Positions 51,950-62,400 of a stretch of 64,000 nt of DNA are shown piece after piece. Where the stretch lies: contig NC_052018.1 in NCBI RefSeq assembly GCF_015832195.1, positions 51,397,666 to 51,461,665 of the forward strand, written 5' to 3'. How positions within the stretch are numbered: the stretch's first letter is position 1; each line of letters begins with the position of its first letter. Position numbers and translations under genes: made by a program. Source of the DNA: Motacilla alba alba. Its lineage: Eukaryota; Chordata; Aves; Passeriformes; Motacillidae. The notes beneath the pieces are model-generated. The model was given only the letters and a program-made list of their open reading frames with translations. It did no database searches and was not told the DNA's origin.

Positions 51950-53726
51950 CTTAAAAAAGTAAAAAAAAAAAAAAAAGAAGCATTTATTACAAAACGTTAT
52001 ATTTTAAAAAAACCCACAGAAATCTGAGGAAAGGCTTCCAGTGAGGAAGCCTGTAACAATTTTTTAAACTGAAGAGTTAAACAGAGATTACCAAATGGAG
52101 AAGGGCTGAGTTGTCTTCAATAAACTCTAAGGCTTAAACAGTATAACCAGCTGAAGGGCTAGTAAGCTCTGGCTGTTAGGCATTGAATCCCTTCTTTCAT
52201 CTTTTTCTGCTCACTAGCTGGCAAAGCAGAGGAAAGAAGGCATGTTGGGGATTCAGCATGGCCTTGCCCCTCAGGCAGCAGCTGTGTGCTGGAAGCCTCT
52301 ACATCTGTTCTTGCAGCTAGGAGAGCAGAAGGTCCTGAACCAGCCTCTGGCAGCTGTTGAGGATTCACTCTTGTGAATCCAGTACTGGTACCTCAGGGGA
52401 TCCCACAGCTTTTCACAGTGGCATCCTTTCCCCTAATCTGAAACTGGCCCTGGTTAGAAGAGATGAAATTGAGCTGCTTTGGCAAAGTACATCCAATGAG
52501 TTGGCTATACCAGGAATCTCCCTGCATCCTGAAGAATGGAGGAGCATTAGCAGAACGTCTTCATGTTTGATCCTGCAATTGACAGAGCAATTTCTGTACT
52601 CTCCTAGCAGAGAAATGTGCCCTCTCTGGCCATCTAACTGTTCTGGGTCTTTTCATGAAGCATTTGCATTACAGTGTCTTTGTTTGTAGAGCGTGTCCTT
52701 GAGGAATGAAGGTCCCAATGATGAATGGTGTGTGCATCCTCAAGTGGATTTGGGGAATCTTAACCCCATGTAGAAGAACCTAAGTAACCTACTAGATTTA
52801 TTCACTCTTTTTTAGTATTTTGTTAATTGCTTTTATCCTCAGGAACTACCAAAACACACTGTACTTAAACCACAATAGTTTAACAAATATCCATAAGCTA
52901 AACTTCACCAATGGTCATAAAAGATTTTTTGTATAAACTAGAAGGTTCTTTAAATTAAAATTCACATTTTCATATCTTCATATCTAATCACAAGCTGAAT
53001 TACAGAATGCCAAAAAATGTTAGTTAATCCTGCACATCTGTCACTGTATTATAACAATGAAAAAGAACATGGCTAAATCAGGAATGAAATTTTGAGTCCT
53101 TCCCCTCCAGTCTTTTGAGAAGTTCATAAAAGATGCATCAGATTGTCTTGTGAAACTGAATGAAAACAAAATATAGTTTGCATGTGTGATGTGGATTGCA
53201 TTATTTCCATCCAGTTAAAAGCCTGCAGCTGATAATTATATGCTAACTTAATTATTATCAGAGCATTGTAATTATTTGGGGGTGCTCACCCCTCCTTCAG
53301 AAAAATTTGCAGAAGACCTTGAAGAAGAATTTACTCAGTATCCCTTCTCTGAGTGCCTGTTTTTGCAGAAGAGATCCAACACACATGTTCTACAGTGTCA
53401 AATAGACCTAACATGAAATAGCAGGACTCTTTCATTTGTCCCCTTCTGAGCTCTCAGCTAGAGTATGCTTGATGTTGAATTTTTTAAACTTTTTTTCATT
53501 ACATCTGTGAAAACAAACTAAGGTTTCTTTGTGCTATACAAAGATTTTGATTTTGATTTAAAATATTGAATATCTAAGAAACTAAAATAATTTTTAGAAA
53601 AAATAAAAGGATATGTTTAACTAAAAATTTCTGTAATTTATTCAATTTTTTATAACTCTTTAGAAGCATTGAAACAAAAGTGCTCAAAGTTTAAACTGGT
53701 TTTTGCAAGCATATCATTTCCAGTTT

Positions 53727-53770
53727 GCTATTCACAAATTATTTAAGTGCTATTCACAAATTATTTAAGC
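53727..53770 (+). repeat. 22-base tandem duplication
   Basis: GCTATTCACAAATTATTTAA followed by two more bases is repeated directly (53,727-53,748 and 53,749-53,770), identical except for the last base. Intronic, just left of a CR1. Confidence 0.95.
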
Positions 53771-53883
53771 TAATGATTCTGCATCTTTACATGAGTTACT
53801 TTCAGCTGGAAATTTCGCTCATGTGGTGGAGATGGGAAGTTTTGCTATGACAGCTGCTGTGGAATACTCCTGTGAAAGGAATA

Positions 53884-54212
53884 CAGAATGGTTTGGGTTG
53901 GAAGGAACTTAAAGATTATCTCGTTGCAAACTCCCTGCCAGGCAGGGACACCTTCCATGAGACCAGGTTGCTGAAAGCTCCATCCAGGCTGGCCTTGAGC
54001 ACTTCCAGGGAGGGAACATCCCCAGTTCTCTGTGGGTCCTGTTCTAGCACCTCACCACTGTCACAGTGAAGAATTTCTCCCTAGTATCCAATCTAAACCT
54101 ACTCTCAGATTAAAGCCATTACCTCTTGTCCTGTCATTTCCTACCCTTGTGAAAGTCCCTCTCCAGCTCTCCTGTAGGTTCCATTTAGGCACTCGAAGGC
54201 TGGTCTGAGGAA
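53884..54212 (-). mobile_element. CR1 3' fragment, minus
   Basis: Plus strand begins AGAATGGTTTGGGTTGGAAGGAACTTAAAGATTATC, continues CCTTGAGCACTTCCAGGGAGGG and TCTCCCTAGTATCCAATCTAAACC, and stops in CTCTCCTGTAGGTTCCATTTAGGCACTCGAAGG. It is a truncated 3' piece inside the intron between the 54-base and 36-base exons. Confidence 0.88.
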
Positions 54213-55188
54213 TTATGTGTCCAAATTAATAGGTCCTTTAAGACCTTCTTGAAAACAGGTTCTTATTTCACTAACAGGACATTACTTGTAGAGTAAGTCT
54301 ATGAAATGTTTTGTTAGATATTCTGCAAAATTTGCATAAGAACCCAAAATGTAAGCTTTTTTTTTTTCATTGCCAAAAGAAATATTTTAATAAATTGCTG
54401 CAAAACTGAGGATGGCAGGAGATTTTTATGCCATAGAAGTCACCAAAGTTCATACATGGAAATGAGAGTCAGTGCACTCTTTAATTGTGATTTTGAATCA
54501 GATTTCAAAGCCCCATATTCTTCCTAATTTTTCTTATATACTGTACTTTCAGAACAGGATGCTGAGCAGATGAAGTCTTACCAAAGATATTGTTTTACTG
54601 TCCTTTCTGTGTTGAGGCATTGACGCTTGTGAATTTGCAGAAAAGGAAGATGTAGCTCTTCTCTTTTAAATGATACCAAGTTCTCAGAGCATTTTTTTGG
54701 CTATTTTTTCAGAGGAGCACAATTCCCATCTCTCTTCAGCCACAGAAGTTTCATTGTTAGAACCAGAGCTACCTAGACAGGCAGGACCCTTGTTTTGCAT
54801 TTGTGAAGATAAATTTGGTGTTCCTCAGCATGCTCAACTCTGAGCCTTCCCAGCCTACTTATGAAAATTGCTGCCACTGAGATTGCATTCAGCTGAGACC
54901 TCAATTTGACATTTCCTGCCCTATGAAACCTTTGTTTTTGAAGACAGTGATAGGAAAGAGGGGAAGGCAAAACTGTCAGTCACAAAGAGGAGCGTGCAGT
55001 CAGAAGTAGGATAAGAGCGGATTAAGAAAGAAGGAGGCAGCTGAAGTGCAAACATGTCATTTTTCAATTATAAATGGTGTAGCTACTTTCTTCTTTGTAT
55101 TTTCAACAACTCAATAACTATTATTTTTGGAATAATGAAATGAACTTTTGAAACTGCATGGCATATAAAAGAGATAGTAGTTTCTTAC

Positions 55189-55224
55189 TTTTGAGTTCTT
55201 TGGATACAGCAGCTTCTTTTTTAT
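55189..55224 (-). CDS. TRDN: TRDN exon, 36 bases (KKEAAVSKELK)
   Basis: The acceptor is TTCTTTTTTCTTACAG and the donor is GTAAGAAA. The 36 bases carry two bases of a split codon, eleven codons reading K-K-E-A-A-V-S-K-E-L-K, and one trailing a. Joined to the next exon that a gives AAG (Lys), so the chain stays open. The intron to the 18-base exon upstream is about 830 bases, and the intron downstream to 51,949 is about 3.2 kb. This is charged, hydrophilic luminal KEKE-type sequence with no cysteine. Confidence 0.82.
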
Positions 55225-56054
55225 CTGTAAGAAAAAAGAATCCAAACATATGCATAAAAATACAGTAAGGGTAAAGGTAGACAGAAAACTACTACTAAAG
55301 TGTATGCTTTAGAGGTGAAACAGCTTATTTGCTATAAAGTGCATCTCTTTGATACAGTGATGCATTCCACTTCTGTTTGTTCCATGGAACAGTGGCACTA
55401 ATTTAACCCTAAGGGTAAATATGGGAAAGCCTGTGTGGCCCTAAACACTTGTGTTTAATTTTGGTGTGGTAATCTGTGGGGTCCGACATTGGCTGAGTTA
55501 CCATGGCTTACACGCAGCAGCCGAGCTGTGGCTGCTCACCATGTGCACGTGGTCAGGCTGCAGGCACACAAGGAAGGATGTGCTAGCAGTTCCAGAGCAG
55601 AGATGTAATGAAAGGCACTCTCCCTACAGCTGCTGACAATCTCACAACTGAGGCCTACTTTAGAAGATTTTCCACTTAACACCTTTTGAACTTGGAGGAG
55701 TTCAGCCCTACATATGTCCATGTAAGAGCAGACAAAATTCATCCCTGGTTGACTTGAATAAAATTGAAATTACTTAGCCAAATCAAAATGCAGCATGACC
55801 AAGCAATCTCCAGAAAGACTTAATTAGGCTGTTCAGTCTCACTTAAGGTAGGATTTTTGTGCAACCTTTTTGCAGGACTTTTTTTTCTGATTGCTGAGAC
55901 GTTTGGAATCTTTACTGGGATAATATAAGTGTGCAGAAATACTCAGGGATAGCTTCTCTCTCTCTGTTATAATTTTTGGTGCTATTCTACCTCAGGGCTT
56001 GTAACTGGGTACAAAATTACCCATTTTTAGAAACATTCTTGGTGCTTCACATAC

Positions 56055-56072
56055 CTTTTTCACTAGTCTCAC
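56055..56072 (-). CDS. TRDN: TRDN micro-exon, 18 bases (GETSEK)
   Basis: This is the most upstream exon recognised in the window. On the minus strand an AG acceptor preceded by a pyrimidine-rich stretch (TTTCTTGGTTGTAC) opens 18 bases, followed by a strong donor (AAAAAG then GTATGT). Two bases complete a split codon, five codons read E-T-S-E-K, and one base remains, so the phase matches every other exon of the series. With a preceding g the split codon is Gly. Because the exon is so short, chance is a larger risk than for the 51-base exons, but phase, donor and lysine content all agree. Confidence 0.62.
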
Positions 56073-57012
56073 CTGTACAACCAAGAAATTACTTGTGCAG
56101 GTCTTGTGAGACAGGAGCAAAGGCATGCATAGAGCAGTGGTAGAAGGTACTCCCCTGGATGGTTACATGGAAATTAACATCATCTCTAAGTAACTATAGC
56201 TTTTCTGGAATATAGGCAAGATAATTCCTATGTCCATAACATATATGAATGATAAATGAATTGTGCTCTTAAACACTAATATAAGAAATACTTCAGGGCA
56301 GAAACTGTCAAATTAAATTGCTTGCAAATCCAAGACTATCCCATTACTGATAATAATACAAAGTTGCTTCTTTTTCTGCTGCTTTCTAAATTGCTGTGGA
56401 GAAGTTGATATGAGATAAGGTAATGCAAATGACTGCCAAGTAGTCTAATAATCTTGAAAAATTTGGAAGAAAATATATTTCTACTTGGGTGATATGTTGC
56501 TCTGAACTGAAATATTTCTGGGTTAATCCTCTGCTTCCACTAACTCTCTGTGAAAGCATGTTCTGCAGGCATTACTTCAAAGTATGATAATTACCACATT
56601 TAGATGAAATTAATCATGAAGCAGCTTCCAGCCATGTTATCTGGCTAAGGAGCCTACTGAAGCCTTCAAGAAGTGTCTATTAGTTGCCAGATATGGAAAT
56701 TTTGAAAGGTATATATTGCAATGATATGAATCATTTATCACAATAATCTTCCATTGCTGGAGGTTATAAAAAAATAAATAAATTGACAGCATCATTTACA
56801 ATAACAGACTGGATCTAAATAAAGCCTTACAGTTATTTATTTCCTTTTTTCATATAAGTTGCCATTTATTAGGGTAACATACTTTCATATATTTTAAACC
56901 CATAATTTATTTTGAAAGAATCAATGTGTTTTCCCATTATCTGAAATATATAACATATAGTAAATATAGTAAATAGTGGGACAATTTTTCCACTAATAAA
57001 ATCTTATAATTT

Positions 57013-57027
57013 GGGGGGGGGGGGGGG
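57013..57027 (+). repeat. Poly-G run, 15 bases
   Basis: Fifteen G in a row on the plus strand (C on the TRDN sense strand), in an otherwise AT-rich intron. The length in the assembly may be unreliable. Confidence 0.9.
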
Positions 57028-57803
57028 TATTTTTTTGTTTGTTTTTAAAGTACAGAAAAATTACCAATACTTGGTTCCAACAGCACATATTAATATGAAA
57101 ATGTGAATAGTGTTAGGATATTCTTTTCAAGCCAAGGTCTCACATTTGATTTCTAAAGCCACATTTATCCAGCTAAGCTGGAGTGATTAATAGAAAATTG
57201 TCCAGAGGAGGTTGTGTAGGAACTTGAACCATGGAAGTACCTTTGAAGTTATACACAGCATTTACATCTACACACTTCAATGGAATAAATCACCCAGTTG
57301 CAAAGAGATGAACAACTGGTAGATCTTACAGAAGGAAGCAAATCTGATCAGGACTTCTGAAGTCCCTAAATATGGTTACCTGCTATAAGGCACAATTAAC
57401 ACACAGCTTATCAACTCAATGGAAAACAATACCAAAAATGAATTGGCCAATGAGTTATACTGGTGCAATTTGAGACAGTGAGAAATTTGTCTCATTCATT
57501 CTTTACACAGGTCTACGGTTTAACTTTTAAGCTATGGGAGTTTGGTAGAGAACATAGCTTATATAAAATCAGGTTTAATATTCATTATGTATTTTTCTTG
57601 AAAACAACAGCAATATGTTCTCTTGCTCCTTGGTGGGTATTTTTTTCATCTTAGTTAAGAAGAGGAATTTCCAAAAAAAGTAATTTCTTCATAAGATTTG
57701 GAAGACACATGAAGACACATGTGAGGACACATTTGATATTTAGGTCTTCTTAAAGGGCTTATGTATACAACACAAACACTGAGCAATTCAAAGATTTGGG
57801 TAC

Positions 57804-57830
57804 CTCTGACAACCCTATCCATTTCCTTTT
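57804..57830 (-). CDS. Doubtful TRDN exon candidate, 27 bases
   Basis: A pyrimidine-rich acceptor (CTGTTCCAGGTTTTTTCAAG) precedes 27 bases in the series phase (K-E-M-D-R-V-V-R between split codons). The donor GTACCC is poor. It would be the exon upstream of 56,055. The evidence is not enough to call it. Confidence 0.2.
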
Positions 57831-57986
57831 CTTGAAAAAACCTGGAACAGACTTTAAAAGGCTAAACTGATGAAATAATTGATCATCTGTGGAACACTGA
57901 AGCGCCCTTTTCCTTTTTATGGTTATTCTCAGGAGGTATTTGAATACAATTGTATTCTGGTCTATATTCTCAAAAAGTAAGCATGT

Positions 57987-58054
57987 TTGTACAAGCTCTC
58001 CTCAGGTGAATGAACAGGTTTTGTACAAGCTCTCCTCAGGTGAAAGAACAGGTT
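57987..58054 (+). repeat. 34-base tandem duplication
   Basis: Two adjacent 34-base copies (57,987-58,020 and 58,021-58,054) differ by one base (GAATGAAC versus GAAAGAAC). This looks recent. Intronic. Confidence 0.95.
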
Positions 58055-60960
58055 TTTCTTGTATTGACTCTTGTGAAAGACTAAAGTACAGTAATACTTA
58101 AAAAAATATTTTATTAAAACCCACCAAATATTTAAACAAATATGATCTTTGTTCTTATTTCTAAAGGCTAAACCAATCAGTTTTGAATTCAAACTAGGAA
58201 TGAGCATTTGGCAGCCAGCACTGATGTATCTCAGTAGAACAGCAAAGCTGTATTTTTTTTTTTTTTGCCTCTTTTTAGCACATAGCTCGATCTTTTCCTC
58301 AGGCCTCGATCAGCATTCGTTTGAAGTAAACTACCAGTACACAGTAACAGCAAATGACATCTAAACTACACGTGGGGCAAGGGAAAAATTCCCTCTAAGC
58401 TTATATAGTGCCTTTCATGCCAGTGAGTCCCTAGGAGGTTGGTAATAAGCCATTAGACAAGGATGCCCCTGTGCTCTGGTACAGAGTTTGGTTGTTTGAG
58501 TTAAAACAAACTTCCAAAATGGAATATTTCAAACACTGCCATGAAGTGAATCCCAGATCTGGGGTTCACAAAACTTTGACACCTTTTTAACAATGGATTT
58601 ATAATACAGTGTACATTGTACATTTCAGAACAGGAGATCTGCTCCATGCAACCTGTAATTTTGATAACTAAAAGGCAGTTCTGGGAAATTAATGGATATT
58701 AAATTGTATTCTCTTGAAAGGCTTCTCCGTGTCTTTTTTTCCTAGAAATCTCTCACTCAAACATACCTAGAGGTATTAAAAAAACCCAAAAGTATTATTC
58801 AGATAAATGAGTATTTCAGAGACAATATATTGATAGCTCAGATAATGACGTACTGTGTTAACATAGCAGCTAAAACCCTTCTAATTAGAAAAATTATTGT
58901 ATATATTGTATCTAAAACAACCTTTTTATTTGGAAGTTTACAAAAGAACATGTTGGTTATATCAAATTTGCAAGTAAAGACTAATTTCAACATCAGTGGG
59001 CAACCATAGTGTCCAAGTTGAATGGTAGCTAATAATCAAACATGCTGTAACCCCATAGATTCCTCTGCTGCTGATCTGGACTAAGCACAAAGACCCTGGG
59101 GAATTACCAGATGCCTCTGGAAGATATGATTCACTGAATCAAAAACTAAAGAAAAAAATTAAAATGTTAAGCAGTTACTGAAGGAGAAATTCTCACCCAA
59201 AACCTCAGCTAACACTTTCAAGTTCTGTTTTGTACCTCATGATCAGATACTAGAATGGACTTACTCAAACCCCACTGACTGGCTAATGGTCTACACATAC
59301 TCACAGAAAATAGGTTGTGTGATGAAAATGCCTCACACAAGGTGACTATAGTTCTCCAAGCAGAATGTTCCTAATGAGACTCACACAAATCCTGCCTCAT
59401 TTCTTGGTTCAATTGTCTATTTTGACACAAGTATTCAATCAATCTTGTGATTAAAAGTCAGAGAATAAAAAGAAAAGATGGCAGAAAAATTACCAGAAAC
59501 TTCAAGAATCAGAAAGAATTATGTTGAAAATAAAAATAATATTTTCCAGTGCTTTGAAGTCAAAACTGTGTTGGTTTTTCAGAAATAAAACCAAAACCTC
59601 CTGGCTGTTATTAACAACCAAAGCACAGTCAATCGAGTGCATGCTTTGGGTGCTTGGTTCTGGCTTTGCAAGTACAATGCAATAGCAGAGTTTTCATGAC
59701 GTTGCATCTTACAAGTATGACAGCTAAGGTTCCCTTTGCTGCCGTGAGTAAGGGTTCACGTGACTGGAAATAAAAATTATAACAGGTGGCATCTGATGGC
59801 TGAGAACTTCCATCATGTGAGTGGAAAACATAATTAAAGTCGCCTAGAGATCAGTCTCACTACTGTCTGCTCCCAAGCTAGCAGATGTACCAGAATTTAG
59901 AAACAATTTATTAAGTGGCACACTTTGCAGCTAATGTGATTTACAGAGGTAAAAGTGGAACACACCCCAGATAGCTGAGCATTTTTCCAAATGAACTGCT
60001 GGTGAATATATAGTAATTAAACAAAAATTGTCTAAATTTCTTTTAAAATATACTGCTGTTTAGCCTTTTTTTTTTCATTTACTTGGAGTTCTTAAAACTA
60101 TTTTCCACAATATAGTATTGATTTCAACTAATATTCCAACAATTCTGAGAAGTGTTCATTCCTGAAGTGCCTTTTAGAATTTCTTACTAAGTTCCTTTTT
60201 TACTTATTTTTGATAATTTTTCACTAATTACATGGCATTACTGAAGTAATTTTTACTTTACCACATTTAAAAGCTTTTTAGAGTATTTTTAAATTTTGAT
60301 TTCAGGCACTTTTGAAACAGCAGATGCCCACATATAAGCATGTTTTATCAGAGTAACTACACCTATCTGGTGTAATGTCTCCATTTTACAATAAAGATTA
60401 AAAAAAATTCCCTACAACATAGAAATAAAGAAATAATATTTCTTCTTCCTAGTAGACTTAAAAGCTCTAACAAAATTGCTCATGCTAATCTAGGATCAAA
60501 TTTTTAATATCACCAAACCCCTAAAATTTGACAGCATAAAAGAGTGATTTAGAAATATCAACATTTTCCCACATGAAACGTTCTGTGTTTGGACCAACAC
60601 TCGATTTTGTTCCCTGTCTTAATCACTGAGCATGGTATTGCCATATGCTCTGTGCCAACTTCTGGCAAAAACTCTTGCCTTTCCAAAATTACGTTTCTTG
60701 GTGGGCATGAGAAAAGCATCTCATTTCACCAACGAGGCTGAAGTTGTGCACAAGGGAAAGCAAGGTACAGTGCCACTACTGCTTCAGAGCTGTTCCTGAC
60801 CCATTAGATGGCAACAATAAACTCTCCAACCAGAGTTTACCTATCTTGCTTTGAGAATAATGGGAATGACAGGGAAATTCATTGGCAGAGACTAGTAAGC
60901 CTTGAATCCCAGACGAGAGGTTATGCATTTCTATCTTTGCTTGTAGAGATTTACACATGC

Positions 60961-60987
60961 AAAAAAAAAAAAAAAAAAAAAAAAAAA
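60961..60987 (+). repeat. Poly-A run, 27 bases
   Basis: An uninterrupted run of 27 A on the plus strand. No L1-like or SINE-like body was recognised on its left, so it is taken as a simple repeat rather than a retroposon tail. Confidence 0.9.
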
Positions 60988-61203
60988 GGGAAACTGCAGA
61001 TAACGTTATTATAGCTGAGTTAAATGGGCAGATGCAGAGCTTCTGGGTGTTAAAATCAAATTTCCTTAAGCAGCATGCTAATTAACTGATAACCAATGTG
61101 GTATGTAAAGGTGCTTGAATAATGTAGAAAAAGGAGTTAGCTAACTAAAATTCCTCTGTTGTTGATTACAATGGAAAATTGGTGATAGTACTCTTAAATG
61201 TAG

Positions 61204-61713
61204 ACAGATCATTTTCCACTGAAGCAGGAAAAACATGCAAAACTTTCCATCTATCCTCTGAGAAGGGTATCTTCTTACATCAGCATTGTCTGTATTTCCT
61301 CTCCCCTCAGAGTAGCAGGCTTTTTGATAGTTTCTAAATTTCTTTCATGTCTCCAAGTCCCTTCTGATCACCAGCCCTTGGAGGTGTTGTTTCCTCTCTG
61401 CAGTATCTCCTCACACCACCATTTGCAAGGCAGCTGTATATTCTGTGCAGCCAATGATTGCCTGCAAGCCCTGGACACCATAGCATCAGAAGCAGATAGT
61501 AACCTAAATCCCCAGAGCTTTTCAGAATGTGTTTTGGCAATGCACATGGATGAAATACTAAATGTTATCTCAAACAGATTTCCCAAGATCATTAAAAGGG
61601 TTAGCTCAATAGAGCAAAAAATAAAGCAAGTAGAGGAGGGATGTGAGCAGACAAGTGATTCAGTTACAGTAAGAAAAAGCCTGCACTTTGGGAATGGCCA
61701 ATTTCAAGTATAA
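61204..61713 (+). CDS. Unidentified plus-strand open frame, 170 codons, possible exon
   Basis: I do not recognise the product. The plus strand is open from just after a TAG at 61,201-61,203 to the stop at 61,711-61,713. A textbook acceptor (TGTATTTCCTCTCCCCTCAG) ends at 61,310, another (TTTCCTCTCTGCAG) at 61,403, and a GTAAGA donor starts at 61,669. A real exon could therefore be 61,311-61,668 or 61,404-61,668. The translation ends in a helix-like charged segment (MDEILNVISNRFPKIIKRV, then an E/K/Q-rich stretch), suggesting a coiled coil. It runs antisense to the TRDN gene. No partner exon was found. It could be part of an antisense transcript, an old pseudogene fragment or chance. Confidence 0.25.
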   Translation, partial: TDHFPLKQEKHAKLSIYPLRRVSSYISIVCISSPLRVAGFLIVSKFLSCLQVPSDHQPLEVLFPLCSISSHHHLQGSCIFCAANDCLQALDTIASEADSNLNPQSFSECVLAMHMDEILNVISNRFPKIIKRVSSIEQKIKQVEEGCEQTSDSVTVRKSLHFGNGQFQV

Positions 61714-61954
61714 TAGTGGTTCGTGGTTCCACTAATTGGTGATTTCTCCTTTCTACTTTGTAATTCCTGGAATGAATTCAGTCTCTTGTACTGCAGAGCA
61801 GGCAGAAACTTGTTCATGTTGAATACATGCTCATGCATGAACAGTATCCTGTTTGTATCAGAAATCCTGTGGCCAAACAGACTAGGGCAGGGATCATCTT
61901 CCTGTACTTGACACTCTCTTCAATTTTGGGCCACTCACTTCTTAAAAATCACTG

Positions 61955-62400
61955 GGGGACTGGGATGACTCCAAAGAAGGGCAATGGAGCTGGTGAAGGG
62001 TCTGACCCAGAAGCCCTGTGAGGAGCAGCTGAGGGAGTTGGGGTTGTTTAACTTTAGAAAAGGAGGCTCTGGGGGTGCCTTATCGCTCTCTCTCACAATT
62101 ACCTGAAAGGAGGTTGTAGCAAGATGGGGATTGGCCTTTTCTCCCAGGTAATTAGCAGTAGGACAAGAGGAAATGGCTTCAAGTTGTGCCAGAGGATGTT
62201 TAGATTGGATATTAAGGAAAATTTCTTTGCAAAAAGGATGCTCAAGCATTGGAAGAGGATGCCCAGGGAAATGGTTGAGTCATCATCCCTGGGGGTATTT
62301 CAAGGGTATGTGTGTTCACTTGGAGACATGGTTTAGTGGTTGACTTGACAGGGTTGGGTTTAAGGTTGGACTCAGTAAGCTTAAAGCTTTTACAGTCTAA
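61955..62400 (+). mobile_element. CR1 3' fragment, plus
   Basis: Plus-strand C-terminal ORF2 and 3' sequence: GAAGGGCAATGGAGCTGGTGAAGGGTCTG, GAGGAGCAGCTGAGGGAGTTGGGGTTGTTTA, and TCATCCCTGGGGGTATTTCAAGGG. The tail is diverged (AAAGCTTTTACAGTCTAAAAATG). It begins about 240 bases right of the unidentified open frame at 61,204-61,713. Confidence 0.88.

Larger units (their letters stand above)
51950..55188. other. TRDN intron between the 54- and 36-base exons
   Basis: Holds the CR1 at 53,884-54,212 and the 22-base tandem at 53,727. A 110-codon plus-strand frame at 52,357-52,689 shows no recognisable motif. The rest is unique. Confidence 0.5.
10285..56072 (-). other. TRDN: Triadin (TRDN) gene, interior part: luminal KEKE micro-exon region
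   Basis: This is the span of a minus-strand gene made of very small exons. Triadin is a single-pass protein of the junctional sarcoplasmic reticulum; its luminal tail is rich in alternating lysine and glutamate and binds calsequestrin and the ryanodine receptor. Seen here: 14 confident exons and one probable exon, each with AG and GT borders, lengths of 18-54 bases all divisible by 3, all phase 1 to phase 1, and all encoding Lys/Glu/Ala/Pro/Ser-rich peptides without hydrophobic stretches. The transmembrane exon and the start codon must lie right of the window. No confident stop codon is seen on the left. The main alternative family is ASPH/junctin, which also has small charged exons, but its luminal part is more acidic. 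The gene name is inferred from architecture and composition. Confidence 0.78.

Noticed and set aside
60961..61713. Idea that the poly-A run and the plus-strand frame form a processed retrocopy
   Set aside because: The A-run is on the 5' side of the plus-strand frame, the wrong side for a poly-A tail of that orientation.
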